A DNA stretch of 64,000 nucleotides from Winogradskyella epiphytica (GCF_003217215.1 NZ_QJTD01000002.1:632654-696653), one strand, 5' to 3'; positions 26,601 to 35,490 are shown, numbered from the stretch's first letter. Numbers and translations are program-made. The notes: generated by a model not told the origin, from the sequence alone.

Positions 26601-27575
26601 CTATAAATATTTTGGATTAATAAACACATTGGGGTCGTGAGGTAAAAAACAAGCTCTTGAAATGTCTTTACCGCAACCATCTACTTCCAAATTGTATGTG
26701 TGCTGGATGTAATTGGCAACCGCCTTGAAATAATCTTGATGTTTGACTTTTGTTAGCTCCATAGAAATAATCCATTTTAATCCATCACCAGAGGGGGATG
26801 TAAAAAGAAGCTCCGTTTCAAAGTAATTATCTTTGAGTAGTTCTTCTTTTATTTCGGAAATATTACTGATGTGATCAAAGTCAATGGTTAGAAGTCCTGA
26901 GTGCTTTTTTAAATGTTTATCGTTACGCTTTGAGAATGCACCTGAGAAGGTTACATAATCGAAATTGAACGCTTTATATTTTCGGGCTTCCTTTTCATCT
27001 TGAATGCTACGTAGTGTACTTGTACTCGAAGCATATTCATTGCCTTGGATGAGGTTGTAAACCTCTATCAAGGTTATTTCTTTTGTGGGCACTACATTGG
27101 TAACAGGTTTTTTATAATAGCTAAATACTGGCGCTTTCGGTTTTACTATTTCAGGTTCTAATTCCGTAAATATTACTTCATCCTGATTATAAAAACCGTT
27201 TTTCTCACCAATCTGCAAATGCAATACTTCATTCAGCTTATCGAGTAGTTCTTTACCAGAAAGCTTAAAATATAGAGCTGCGAAATCAAATACATTACCA
27301 TCTTCAATAGCTTTTTCGCAATCTGTATGTACTGCACAATTATCTACTACCTTAACCATTAATGTAGATTTATCCGAATTAAATGGGTTTTTAGTGGGTT
27401 TACAGTTCCTTCCCGAAAGGGAAAGAACTGTTTGTCCACTATTTCTGATTTCTCCATTCAGTGTGTGCGAATCTCCAGGTTCGGTTTCGCCCGAATAGTA
27501 CTGTCGTAATACATAGGCATAAATATTTAGGCCGTAATGTGTTTTGCTTAATATGGCTTCCTTATTTACTTCCAT
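26601..27575 (-). CDS. BT4734/VirE-N family primase-like protein
   Basis: The product has about 324 aa from the ATG at 27575. An upstream in-frame start at 27620 is possible but would overlap the preceding gene by 59 nt. An N-terminal region with cysteines (CAVHTDCE) resembles a CHC2-type zinc part. The C-terminal half has LTIDFDHI, then FTSPSGDGLKWII, the signature of the BT4734-like/VirE N-terminal domain, related to archaeo-eukaryotic primases. It is typical of mobile elements of this phylum and pairs with the DUF3987 protein. Confidence 0.82.
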   Translation of the reverse strand: MEVNKEAILSKTHYGLNIYAYVLRQYYSGETEPGDSHTLNGEIRNSGQTVLSLSGRNCKPTKNPFNSDKSTLMVKVVDNCAVHTDCEKAIEDGNVFDFAALYFKLSGKELLDKLNEVLHLQIGEKNGFYNQDEVIFTELEPEIVKPKAPVFSYYKKPVTNVVPTKEITLIEVYNLIQGNEYASSTSTLRSIQDEKEARKYKAFNFDYVTFSGAFSKRNDKHLKKHSGLLTIDFDHISNISEIKEELLKDNYFETELLFTSPSGDGLKWIISMELTKVKHQDYFKAVANYIQHTYNLEVDGCGKDISRACFLPHDPNVFINPKYL

Positions 27576-27858
27576 CGCACTTAAAGTTTTGGTTGTAATA
27601 ATTATCTTGAAGAAGCTCATCTATGTCATCTACCTTATAATAGAATTTACCACGAATTCTACTGTAAGGAATAGTACCGTTAGATCGTAATGTTTGCAAA
27701 GTGCGTTGGCTTATATGAAGCAATTGCATTACATCTTGGTTATCCATCCACATACCTTTTAATCGTTCTGCTCTCGATTCTTTTAATAATTCGATACGTG
27801 CTTTCAAATCCTTAATCTCTTGGGAGAGTGCCAAGAGTAAATCGATTATTTCAGTCAT
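27562..27858 (-). CDS. Small helix-turn-helix protein (HTH_17, excisionase-like)
   Basis: The protein has 98 aa. After an N-terminal coiled-coil stretch it carries MDNQDVMQLLHISQRTLQTLR and a YSRIRGKFYYKVDDIDELL wing, the MerR-like HTH_17 fold used by excisionases and element regulators. It overlaps the related upstream gene by 4 nt. Two such proteins in a row next to an integrase are usual in Bacteroidota mobile elements; they may direct excision or control replication genes. Confidence 0.85.
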   Translation of the reverse strand: MTEIIDLLLALSQEIKDLKARIELLKESRAERLKGMWMDNQDVMQLLHISQRTLQTLRSNGTIPYSRIRGKFYYKVDDIDELLQDNYYNQNFKCDGSK

Positions 27859-28154
27859 AACTTTACCCTCCCTTTTTTAATTAAATAATCTGCTGCTTTC
27901 TTATCAATTTCCTCCTGGGTGGTGTTGCGGTTTCGCAATAACCACTGGTCTAGTTCTGCTCTATTGAAATAGAGCTTTTTACCATTAGGTTTGTAATAAG
28001 GAATAGTTCCTGCACTTGTAAGTTTATACAGGTGTGACTGTGATAATTCCAAGTACTTACAAGCTTCATTGAAGTTGAGTACATTCTTCAGAATGATGTT
28101 CCGATCTAATACGTGCTTTTCTATAATTTCAAGCCTTTTTAAAATTTCTTCCAT
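27855..28154 (-). CDS. Small helix-turn-helix protein (HTH_17, excisionase-like)
   Basis: The protein has 99 aa. It shows LNFNEACKYLELSQSHLYKL and a KLYFNRAELDQWLL wing, again the HTH_17 fold. It is the first gene of the four-gene replication/regulation set (HTH, HTH, BT4734, DUF3987). It overlaps the next gene by 4 nt, and lies downstream of a terminator that separates it from the integrase operon. Confidence 0.87.
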   Translation of the reverse strand: MEEILKRLEIIEKHVLDRNIILKNVLNFNEACKYLELSQSHLYKLTSAGTIPYYKPNGKKLYFNRAELDQWLLRNRNTTQEEIDKKAADYLIKKGRVKL

Positions 28155-28273
28155 CTTATATTGTGTTTAAAAATTTATAAAAGACCTTTGGCCAAAAGTC
28201 ATATCCGGTTCCCGAATACAGTGCTAAGGTAGACTGATGTACAAGCTGTTATAGGGTGCTGTTTTAGGGCGCA

Positions 28274-28381
28274 GTGTAGAGTGCAGAGTGCAGAGCGGAC
28301 AAACAAAAGCAAAAACCCTTGTTGGGTTAGAACAAGGGCTAAATAAAAACTGAAAAAGAATAGTAAGTGTAAAGTGCAGAG
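28274..28381. repeat. GTGTAgAGTGCAGAG direct repeats flanking a terminator
   Basis: A 15-bp sequence at 28274-28288 recurs with one change at 28367-28381, and the first copy is extended by a further AGTGCAGAG. The copies lie on both sides of the terminator hairpin in the 231-bp spacer between the 338-aa gene and the first HTH gene. They may be intergenic microsatellite-like repeats. No function can be assigned. Confidence 0.7.
28316..28338 (-). terminator. Rho-independent terminator after the integrase operon
   Basis: CCCTTGTT and AACAAGGG form an 8-bp stem around a 7-nt loop. On the minus strand the hairpin is followed by TTTTTGCTTTTG. It lies about 50 bp after the stop of the 338-aa gene and would end the integrase transcript. 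Confidence 0.85.
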
Positions 28382-28385
28382 TTAC

Positions 28386-29402
28386 CTATTTTAATAGGTT
28401 TACGATGTTATCAATTTTATCACCTGTGAGTTTTGGACGTTTTAATGACCTGAATTTTGAACGGTCGAACGGTTCCCCATTTTCATCAACAAAGCAAATA
28501 CAGGTTACTTCCCATTGCTTTTGTTTTAAACCTTCAACCAGTTTTAAATCACCGTGAATGCACTTTACGAAGTAATAAAGTTCACTGATATTACCAGTCC
28601 AAACAACAGGAGTATTGATTTCTGTACCTGAGAAAACTTTTTTAAAAGTTGCCAATGGAGTATCAGTACTTATGAAATTGTTGAGCTTTAAGCTATCCCA
28701 TAAATCACCAAGTTTATGAGGACTGGTGTTGTACTGTTTGTAAGTGAAAGAATTAAACTGAATGGGTTTGGATGGTTGTTTTGGTTTAGGTTTCTTGATT
28801 GGTTCTGGAACAACTTCAATAACTTGTAGCTTTTTGATCGGTAGTTTTTCGGGAATTGGCTCGTTTAATAGTTGCGTGTAAAAGTCCTCCGTAATTAAAA
28901 CATCATCAACCCAATCTATAAAAGCCTCCTGAACCTCTAAGTATAATTGTATATAGGCAAGTTTAAGAAACTGCATTATAAAGGTGTTCGACTTATGATT
29001 CTGATCTAATTGATAGTAGGTGTTTTTAGGATTGATGTACGTTAGTACATAATCCTTCACCTTTATAAGTCTTCCAAGGTCTTTCAGCCTTGTTTTTATT
29101 CGTTTGTTAAGGGTATCGTTTAGATAGTAACGAATCAGGTTCTCGTTTCTATCTTCATCAATTGTATAGTACAACTTCTCGAAATCAGCTTTAACAGAAT
29201 TCAGAATAAGCCTTGAATAATATTTAGTCTTGTTGTTAAACGGTCGGTAAAAATCAATTTCAAACTGCAAAGGCAGTTGAGGTGTATATTCTTTTAAGCT
29301 TCTGAATTTAGAAGCAAATACATCATCAATGCTATTTTGAGGCAGCCAAGGTCTTAACTCATAATGAAGGATTTTATCTAAGGTGTTATTTTGATTACTC
29401 AT
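28386..29402 (-). CDS. Uncharacterised mobile-element protein next to the integrase
   Basis: The protein has 338 aa, with no signal peptide or membrane segment. Two parts are seen: a helical N-terminal region (about 1-180) and a C-terminal part (about 225-338), separated by a proline/lysine-rich linker (IKKPKPKQPSKP). The C-terminal part recalls RteC-type regulators of Bacteroidota elements, but I cannot confirm this by eye. The start overlaps the integrase stop by 4 nt, so the two proteins are made together, which suggests a role in integration/excision or its control. Confidence 0.7.
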   Translation of the reverse strand: MSNQNNTLDKILHYELRPWLPQNSIDDVFASKFRSLKEYTPQLPLQFEIDFYRPFNNKTKYYSRLILNSVKADFEKLYYTIDEDRNENLIRYYLNDTLNKRIKTRLKDLGRLIKVKDYVLTYINPKNTYYQLDQNHKSNTFIMQFLKLAYIQLYLEVQEAFIDWVDDVLITEDFYTQLLNEPIPEKLPIKKLQVIEVVPEPIKKPKPKQPSKPIQFNSFTYKQYNTSPHKLGDLWDSLKLNNFISTDTPLATFKKVFSGTEINTPVVWTGNISELYYFVKCIHGDLKLVEGLKQKQWEVTCICFVDENGEPFDRSKFRSLKRPKLTGDKIDNIVNLLK

Positions 29403-30493
29403 AAATCCAGTTTTATTCGGTTAGCCGCCTCTTGCTTTTTTTGGTCGATTACCTTAGCATAAATCTGAGTGGTTTTTAATTCTCTGTGACCAAGTAATTT
29501 TGAAACTGTATAGATATCTGTTCCAGCTGAAAGCTGTAATGTAGCATAAGTGTGTCTTGCGCAATGAAAAGTTATCGTTTTTGATATTCCTGCTCTCATC
29601 ATCCATTGTTGCAACTTCAAGTTGTGCCAAGCGGAATATTTTAAGCCTTTAAAGACTCTTTCATCCTTATCCTGACGCTCTCCAAGCAAGCCAAAGGCTT
29701 GTTCTGAAATAGGAAGCGTTTCTGCTCCTTTGGTTTTCTTCTGCCTGAAACGGATATAGTAACCCATTTCATTTGAATGCTGAACTTCGGACCAAAGCAA
29801 CTTATTTATATCTGACCAACGTAACCCCGTAAGACAAGAAAATATAAATGCTGTTTTGAGTTGTGGAATTTCGCATTCTTCTTTAACCGCGGCTTGTAAT
29901 TCTTCGAGAGTTAAAAATTCACGTTGAGGTTCTCCTTGTTTAAAACCATCAACACCTTCTGCTGGATTGATTGGAATAAAGCCATCTTTTACCGCTTGTT
30001 TTAATGCTGCTCTAAGTTTGTTGAAATAAGAATATTTTGAGTTTTGAGATAGGTTCTGATTACTCTTTGTTTTAGCATCTTTATCAAGGTACTCTTTAAA
30101 TCCTTGGACAAACTTCCTGTCAACTTCCGCAAAAGTGATGTCCATAGGTATGTGTGCTTTTAAGTGTTTAAGCATACTATCCCAATTACCATAATTTCCC
30201 TTACTGTCTATTCGCTTTTCCGTAAGTAGCTGTATGTAATTTATAAAGCTTGCCTTTAGTTTTTCATTATCCCGAAACCCATAAACTCCATTTTGAATTT
30301 CTATTTGTCGCTGTGCTCTAATTGTTTCTGCTAATTGAAGGGTTTTCTTGTTGACCTTCTTTTCATCCTTGGATTTTGGATTCGGTTCTAAATAGAGTCT
30401 TAAGTACTCTGTTTTACGTTTCCCCTTATGGTAGTAATCCAAGTATAAACTTGTCTTACCACCTTGATTGCGTTTTCTTAATGTCACCTTCAT
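29399..30493 (-). CDS. int: Tyrosine recombinase (integrase)
   Basis: The protein has 364 aa. An arm-binding N-terminal domain of the Arm-DNA-bind type, with the usual RKRNQGGKTSLYLDY start, is followed by a SAM-like core-binding domain (about 80-180) and the catalytic domain. The catalytic residues are all present: R225 (TGLRWSD), H310 and R313 (HCARHT), H336 (LLGHREL) and Y345 (TQIYAKV). Its position directly beside the 3' end of mnmE marks it as the enzyme that inserted this island. The upstream spacer holds paired repeats that may be arm or operator sites. Confidence 0.96.
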   Translation of the reverse strand: MKVTLRKRNQGGKTSLYLDYYHKGKRKTEYLRLYLEPNPKSKDEKKVNKKTLQLAETIRAQRQIEIQNGVYGFRDNEKLKASFINYIQLLTEKRIDSKGNYGNWDSMLKHLKAHIPMDITFAEVDRKFVQGFKEYLDKDAKTKSNQNLSQNSKYSYFNKLRAALKQAVKDGFIPINPAEGVDGFKQGEPQREFLTLEELQAAVKEECEIPQLKTAFIFSCLTGLRWSDINKLLWSEVQHSNEMGYYIRFRQKKTKGAETLPISEQAFGLLGERQDKDERVFKGLKYSAWHNLKLQQWMMRAGISKTITFHCARHTYATLQLSAGTDIYTVSKLLGHRELKTTQIYAKVIDQKKQEAANRIKLDL

Positions 30494-30512
30494 ATCTCCA
30501 AAAGTTTTACGG

Positions 30513-30572
30513 TTGTTTCTGTAACAGCAAAATTGTTGTTAGCAACAAAATTTGTTTCTATAACAACAAATT
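30513..30572. repeat. Direct and inverted repeats upstream of the integrase gene
   Basis: TTGTTTCTgTAACAgCAA at 30513-30530 recurs as TTGTTTCTaTAACAaCAA from 30552. In the second copy AATTTGTT (30549-30556) and AACAAATT (30565-30572) form a perfect 8-bp inverted repeat. A third TTGTTG/CAACAA dyad lies between them (30533-30548). The block sits between the integrase start and the mnmE end. It is a candidate for integrase arm-type binding sites or an autoregulatory operator. Confidence 0.7.
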
Positions 30573-30678
30573 AGAAACGAAAGGTACGTAAAAAAGAGAT
30601 GTTTAGCAACAAGAAAAAGAAGTTAAATTCCTATAAACACCTATAATCCAAAGGATTGACTAAGAAAGAGGAGGGTGA

Positions 30679-30696
30679 TTACTTTCCGATACAGAA
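30679..30696 (-). other. att: Candidate attachment site: last 18 bp of mnmE
   Basis: The end of mnmE on the minus strand reads TTCTGTATCGGAAAGTAA, coding FCIGK and stop. The 3' end of mnmE (trmE) is the known insertion site of the Salmonella element SGI1 and relatives. Here the integrase gene follows the mnmE stop by fewer than 200 bp, and mnmE is intact. I did not see a second copy inside the window; it would be expected at the island's left end beyond position 1. Confidence 0.5.
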
Positions 30697-32085
30697 ATTA
30701 GCGAAAATATTCCCCAGTAAATCATCATTTGTTATCTCACCTGTTATTTCACCAAAGTGATATAATGCTTGTCTAATATCAATTGCTAATAAATCGCCCG
30801 AAAGATCCGTTTCAAGACCGTATTGTACTTTTTGAATTTCTTCAAAAGCTTTTAATAAGGCATCATAATGACGGGAGTTGGTAACGATAGTCTCATTATT
30901 TCTTAAAGCGCCAGTGTTTATTAAATTGAGAAGCTTATTTGTTAATTGTTCTACTCCAAATCCAGTTTTTGCAGATATTGGAATTAAAGTAGACGTTTCT
31001 GAGCTTAATGCGGAAGTAATATCTGCTAAGTCTGAATCCGTAATTTGATCGATTTTGTTTAAAATAACCAAAAGTTGTTTTTGAGGAAATCTATTTTTTA
31101 TTTTTTCAATTTCGATAGAAACTGTCTTTATCGCTTCGTCACCAAGCGCTAAAAACTGACTGTTAACTAAAAACATCACCACCTGAGCTTGCTCAATCTT
31201 TTCGAAAGTCTTCTTAATTCCAATACTTTCTACGACATCTTCGGTCTCACGAATTCCAGCTGTATCAATAAATCGGAAACCAATTCCTCCAATGGAAATT
31301 TCATCTTCAATTGTATCTCGCGTGGTTCCGGCGACATCCGAAACTATAGCTCTATCTTCATTCAGCAGCGCATTTAGTAAAGTAGATTTTCCCACATTAG
31401 GTTCTCCAACAATCGCTACCGGAATTCCATTTTTAATAACATTTCCAACAGCAAATGAATCTATCAGGCGCTTCAAAACAAAAACGATACGCTCTATCAA
31501 TGCTTTAAATTGCGTTCGGTCTGCAAATTCAACATCCTCCTCGGCAAAGTCTAATTCTAATTCAATTAAAGACGCAAAATTTAATAACTCCTCTCGTAAC
31601 TTGGCGATTTCCGAAGAAAAGCCACCACGCATTTGCTGCATAGCTATTTGGTGCGAAGCTTCATTATCACTCGATATTAAATCAGCTACAGCTTCAGCCT
31701 GACTTAAATCAAGTTTACCGTTTAAAAATGCTCGCAAAGTGAACTCTCCAGGAGTTGCCATTCGGCAGCCTTGTCTTAAAAATAATTGAATAATTTCCTG
31801 TTGAATATAAGAGGATCCATGACAGGATATTTCCACAACATTTTCACCGGTATAAGAATTAGGATCTTTAAAAACGGAGACTAAAACCTCATCGACGGTT
31901 CTATCATTATCAATGATATGCCCTAAGTGTATCGTATGCGTTGCTTGCTTCTCTAAATTTTTATTAGAAACCGATTTAAAGCATTTTGAAGCCTTCGCAA
32001 TAGCGTCTTTCCCTGATAATCGTATAACGGCAATGGCACCGCTTCCTGATGGTGTTGCTAAAGCTACAATAGTATCGTTATGCAT
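30679..32085 (-). CDS. mnmE: tRNA modification GTPase MnmE
   Basis: The protein has 468 aa and, with MnmG, installs the C5 carboxymethylaminomethyl-type group on wobble uridine 34 of certain tRNAs. A formyl-tetrahydrofolate-binding N-terminal domain (1-120) is followed by a helical domain with the inserted G domain: GEPNVGKS at 227-234 and DVAGTTRD at 250-257. The protein ends in the conserved catalytic CIGK (465-468). The gene is complete despite the island inserted behind it. A good TTG-N19-TACTTTTG promoter lies 18 bp upstream. Confidence 0.97.
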   Translation of the reverse strand: MHNDTIVALATPSGSGAIAVIRLSGKDAIAKASKCFKSVSNKNLEKQATHTIHLGHIIDNDRTVDEVLVSVFKDPNSYTGENVVEISCHGSSYIQQEIIQLFLRQGCRMATPGEFTLRAFLNGKLDLSQAEAVADLISSDNEASHQIAMQQMRGGFSSEIAKLREELLNFASLIELELDFAEEDVEFADRTQFKALIERIVFVLKRLIDSFAVGNVIKNGIPVAIVGEPNVGKSTLLNALLNEDRAIVSDVAGTTRDTIEDEISIGGIGFRFIDTAGIRETEDVVESIGIKKTFEKIEQAQVVMFLVNSQFLALGDEAIKTVSIEIEKIKNRFPQKQLLVILNKIDQITDSDLADITSALSSETSTLIPISAKTGFGVEQLTNKLLNLINTGALRNNETIVTNSRHYDALLKAFEEIQKVQYGLETDLSGDLLAIDIRQALYHFGEITGEITNDDLLGNIFANFCIGK

Positions 32086-32102
32086 GATTCAATTCTTTAC
32101 TG

Positions 32103-32132
32103 CAAAAGTATTGCAAAATATATGATTGCCAA
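32103..32132 (-). promoter_or_regulatory. Flavobacterial-type promoter of mnmE
   Basis: On the minus strand a TTG (32132-32130) and TACTTTTG (32110-32103) are separated by 19 bp, matching the Bacteroidota -33/-7 consensus TTG...TAnnTTTG. The -7 element ends 18 bp before the mnmE ATG. Confidence 0.75.
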
Positions 32133-32194
32133 GATTTAAAGCCTGAGTATTTTAAAGTTGAAATCTATATATCAATTGCACTTTGCCTTACTAT

Positions 32195-32848
32195 TTAATT
32201 CAATTTTCCTGTTTTATGTAGAACGAAGAGTATAACAATTGGAATGGCCAATAAAGCAATATATCCGAGGTCTGTTTGAAATAAACTCGGCATCATTATT
32301 AAAGTCACGACATACCCACCAATGGCTCCACCAAAATGAGCATCATGCCCAATATTACCGACTTTATTTTTCATTCCGTAAATAGAATATAGCAAATACC
32401 CAATACCAAAAACATAACCTGGAATTGGTATAGGAATAAAAAACATATACAAGCTCATATCTGGCTGTAAAAGTATCGCTGCATATAATATTCCAGTTAC
32501 TGCCCCACTCGCTCCTATCGCACTATACCAAGGTTCATCTTTATGAAAATAAAGAGATAGAAGGTTACCAAAAATAAGACTAGCAAAATATATCACTATA
32601 AATTTAAATGAGCCTAACACACTAACCACCGAACCCGCAAAAAAATAAAGTGTAAACATATTAAACAACAGATGCGTGACATCTGCGTGCAAAAATCCTG
32701 AACTCAGCATTCTAATTTGCTCTCCGGCTTTAATGCTTCCTACATTAAATTTATATTTTTCAAAAAAGCCACGGTCACTAAATCCTTTAAAGGACATCAT
32801 AACATTGGCTGCAATAATCACTATGGTTACTAAACCTAAATTGTACAT
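32195..32848 (-). CDS. Rhomboid family intramembrane serine protease
   Basis: The protein has 217 aa with about six membrane segments. The rhomboid signature is complete: HLLFNM (H59, N63) in the second segment, the nucleophile S114 in GASGAVTG and the partner H171 in HDAHFGG. Rhomboids cut transmembrane segments of other inner-membrane proteins; the substrate here is unknown. The gene is divergent from the acyltransferase gene on its other side. Confidence 0.93.
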   Translation of the reverse strand: MYNLGLVTIVIIAANVMMSFKGFSDRGFFEKYKFNVGSIKAGEQIRMLSSGFLHADVTHLLFNMFTLYFFAGSVVSVLGSFKFIVIYFASLIFGNLLSLYFHKDEPWYSAIGASGAVTGILYAAILLQPDMSLYMFFIPIPIPGYVFGIGYLLYSIYGMKNKVGNIGHDAHFGGAIGGYVVTLIMMPSLFQTDLGYIALLAIPIVILFVLHKTGKLN

Positions 32849-32909
32849 AAACTCTAATCTTATAAATCAAATATAATATATATTTGTGCTTCAAAGCTAA
32901 CATACTTCG

Positions 32910-33800
32910 ATGCAACTTATTGCTTATATTATAACTTATCCTATTCTTTGGTTAATCTCTATTCTACCTTTTAGATTGCTTTACGCCTTTTCTGATGTTG
33001 TTTACTTTATCATGTTCAGGCTAATTGGTTATAGAAAAGCCACTGTAAAAGAGAATTTAAGACTAGTTTTTCCTGATAAACCTGAGGAAGAAATCAATAA
33101 AATTACGAGTCAATTTTATCATCATTTTTGTGATATGATGGTGGAAGCAATAAAATCGATGACCATTTCTGAAGCGGAATTAAGAAAACGTTATACGTTT
33201 ACCAATGTTGACCTTATCCACGATCTTGAAAAAAAACAACGTAGTATCATTTTAATGTGTGGCCATTATGGAAGCTGGGAATGGGTATTTATATTACAGA
33301 AACAAATAAAACATAAAGGTTATGCCGTTTACAAACGCTTAGCTAATAAATATTTTGATCGATTAGTAAAGCGAATTAGAGCAAAACATAATTCTTATTT
33401 AATTACGACAAAGGAAACTTTCGAAGTATTAAACAAATCAAAGAAAAAAGGTGAACTAACTATTAACGGCTTTGCAGCAGACCAATCCCCAAAACCAAAT
33501 AAAGCGCATCATTGGAACGAGTTTATGGGCATAAAGGTGCCAATGTATACTGGTGCCGAATTAATGGCGAAACGCTTAGATATGGCCGTAGTGTTTTTTG
33601 CAGTGAAGCGACTAAAACGTGGTTATTACGAAACGACCTTTACAACTATTACCGAACATCCGAAGGATATAAAAGATTACGAAATCACAGACGCCTATTT
33701 CAAATTAGTTGAAAAGCAAATTATTGAAGCTCCTCAATACTATCTATGGACGCACAGACGTTGGAAACATAGAGACAAAGTTCCTGCTGAATTCCAATAA
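32910..33800 (+). CDS. Lysophospholipid/lipid A acyltransferase (LpxL/HtrB family)
   Basis: The protein has 296 aa with an N-terminal membrane anchor (about 1-40). The family's HX4E-type active site is in CGHYGSWEWV (about 118-127), and a substrate-facing motif NGFAADQSPKP lies near 190. Relatives transfer a secondary acyl chain to lipid A at the inner face of the cytoplasmic membrane. The length is standard for the family. It ends at a terminator shared with the convergent aminotransferase gene. Confidence 0.92.
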   Translation: MQLIAYIITYPILWLISILPFRLLYAFSDVVYFIMFRLIGYRKATVKENLRLVFPDKPEEEINKITSQFYHHFCDMMVEAIKSMTISEAELRKRYTFTNVDLIHDLEKKQRSIILMCGHYGSWEWVFILQKQIKHKGYAVYKRLANKYFDRLVKRIRAKHNSYLITTKETFEVLNKSKKKGELTINGFAADQSPKPNKAHHWNEFMGIKVPMYTGAELMAKRLDMAVVFFAVKRLKRGYYETTFTTITEHPKDIKDYEITDAYFKLVEKQIIEAPQYYLWTHRRWKHRDKVPAEFQ

Positions 33801-33810
33801 ATTATAATAA

Positions 33811-33850
33811 CAAAAAACAACCCTTAACTAATGCTAAAGGTTATTTTTTG
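33811..33850. terminator. Bidirectional terminator between convergent genes
   Basis: CAAAAAACAACCCTTA and the imperfect complement TAAAGGTTATTTTTTG form a hairpin with A/T-rich flanks, so a T-run follows the stem on either strand. It lies between the stops of the acyltransferase (+) and the aminotransferase (-). Confidence 0.8.
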
Positions 33851-33883
33851 TCTTAAAATGTCGTGATAATATCTCGTATACTA

Positions 33884-35386
33884 TTACAAATCGAACCACA
33901 CATCAACATCAGTTACCGTGCAAGGTTTGTTAGCAAGTGACTTATGAATAAACTCGTTGTTCGATCTTGAATATTCGTAGTCTTCTGCCCAAGATTTATG
34001 ATTCTTTGCTAGTTCAATAATACTATCGCAAACATATTCAATTTCTTCATTCGTCGTTGTAGGGTGAATAGACATACGAATCCAACCTGGTTTGCGTACT
34101 AAATCTCCAATAGAAATTTCATTTGTTAATTCGTTGGATGTTTGCTGATCTACATGCAATAAAAAGTGACCATAAGTACCTGCACAGCTACAACCGCCAC
34201 GAGTTTGAATTCCGAATTTATCATTTAAGAGTTTCACACCTAAATTATAGTGTAAATCGTCTATATAAAATGAAATTACACCTAAACGATTCTTATGCTG
34301 ACCCGCAAGAATATTAATATTAGGAATATCATCTAATTTGTTGAATATAATTTGAAGCAGTTCATGCTCACGTTTCAACATATTATTTACTCCCATTTGT
34401 TCCTTTAATCGGATGGAAAGTGCGGTTTTTATAGTTTGAAGAAATCCTGGAGTTCCTCCATCTTCTCTATCTTCAATATTGTCGATATACTTATGTTCGC
34501 CCCAAGGATTCGTCCAACTTACGGTTCCTCCTCCCGGACAATCAGGAATCATATTTTTATACAGTTTCTTATTGAACACCAATACTCCTGAAGTTCCTGG
34601 TCCACCTAAGAATTTATGAGGTGAAAAGAAAATCGCGTCTAATTGCGCATCCTCATCAGCAGGATGCATATCGATATTGACATAAGGTGCTGAACAAGCA
34701 AAATCTACAAAACAAACACCGCCATGCTTGTGCATTAATCTTGCGACATCATGATGCGGAATTTCAATTCCTGTAACATTAGAGCCTCCAACAATTGAAG
34801 CGATTTTCAAGGTACACTCTTTATATTGCTCTAATAAAACTTCTAAATTCTTCAAACAGAATAAACCATCTTCATCTGGTGGCACTACCTCAACTCTCGC
34901 TATTGTTTCTAACCAAGTGGTTTGATTAGAATGATGCTCCATATGTGAAATAAAAACCACAGGACGCAATTCTTCAGGAACTTGGGTAAATTCTTTTAAG
35001 TTTTCAGGAACTTTTAATCCTAAAATACGTTGAAATTTATTGACAACACCCGTCATTCCGTTACCTGAAACAATCAGAATATCATCTTCATTGGCATTTA
35101 CATGCTCTTTAATAATGTGCTTAGCCTTATGATATGCTTTGGTCATGGCAGTCCCAGAAACCGTAGTTTCCGTATGCGTATTTGCCACAAAAGGACCAAA
35201 ACTATTGGTCAAACGTTCTTCAATAGGCCTGTATAAACGACCTGAAGCTGTCCAATCTGTATATATAATTTTTTGTTCGCCATAAGGGGACACAAAGGTT
35301 TGGTCTTGACCAATAATATGTTTTCTGAACTGTTTAAAGTAGGCTTCTAAATCAGTGTTTTCAGTTGTAATAGTTTCAGAAATCAT
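33884..35386 (-). CDS. Class V aminotransferase / cysteine desulfurase-like enzyme
   Basis: The protein has 500 aa and is PLP-dependent. The cofactor lysine is K258 in FFSPHKFLGGPG; the PLP-phosphate-binding TVSGTAM region (about 75-81) and an active-site MEHHSN (149-154) are also present. A late GGCSCAGTYG (about 390) may supply the loop cysteine of cysteine desulfurases/selenocysteine lyases. The protein is longer than IscS or SufS (about 400 aa) and stands alone without isc/suf partners, so the substrate is uncertain. Confidence 0.88.
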   Translation of the reverse strand: MISETITTENTDLEAYFKQFRKHIIGQDQTFVSPYGEQKIIYTDWTASGRLYRPIEERLTNSFGPFVANTHTETTVSGTAMTKAYHKAKHIIKEHVNANEDDILIVSGNGMTGVVNKFQRILGLKVPENLKEFTQVPEELRPVVFISHMEHHSNQTTWLETIARVEVVPPDEDGLFCLKNLEVLLEQYKECTLKIASIVGGSNVTGIEIPHHDVARLMHKHGGVCFVDFACSAPYVNIDMHPADEDAQLDAIFFSPHKFLGGPGTSGVLVFNKKLYKNMIPDCPGGGTVSWTNPWGEHKYIDNIEDREDGGTPGFLQTIKTALSIRLKEQMGVNNMLKREHELLQIIFNKLDDIPNINILAGQHKNRLGVISFYIDDLHYNLGVKLLNDKFGIQTRGGCSCAGTYGHFLLHVDQQTSNELTNEISIGDLVRKPGWIRMSIHPTTTNEEIEYVCDSIIELAKNHKSWAEDYEYSRSNNEFIHKSLANKPCTVTDVDVWFDL

Positions 35387-35490
35387 TATGCTTTCTTTTT
35401 TATGTAATAACTTTCAAAATTATGGAATTCGTATCATCTAATAGAGCAAAGTACAAGGTTAGTTCAATTCTGCTCTATAACATCGAAATC

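Larger units (their letters stand above)
1..30678. mobile_element. Integrated genomic island carrying defence genes; left end outside the window
   Basis: The stretch from the window start to the 3' end of mnmE has the make-up of an integrative element. It holds a tyrosine integrase next to mnmE, two small excisionase-like helix-turn-helix proteins, two primase/replication-type proteins of Bacteroidota mobile elements, then a long block of defence genes. All real genes in it lie on the minus strand, and core genes begin immediately at mnmE. The left attachment site would be beyond position 1, so the true length is unknown. No conjugation (tra) genes or relaxase are visible in this part. Inference: an integrative, possibly mobilisable island. 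Confidence 0.75.

Noticed and set aside
24616-28154. Plasmid replication origin
   Set aside because: The primase/helicase-like genes suggest element replication, but no iterons or origin-like repeat array could be seen.
30600-30700. tRNA gene as island attachment site
   Set aside because: No tRNA cloverleaf is visible; the island end abuts mnmE instead.
31292-31702. 136-codon plus-strand frame
   Set aside because: Antisense shadow of mnmE, whose protein is fully conserved.
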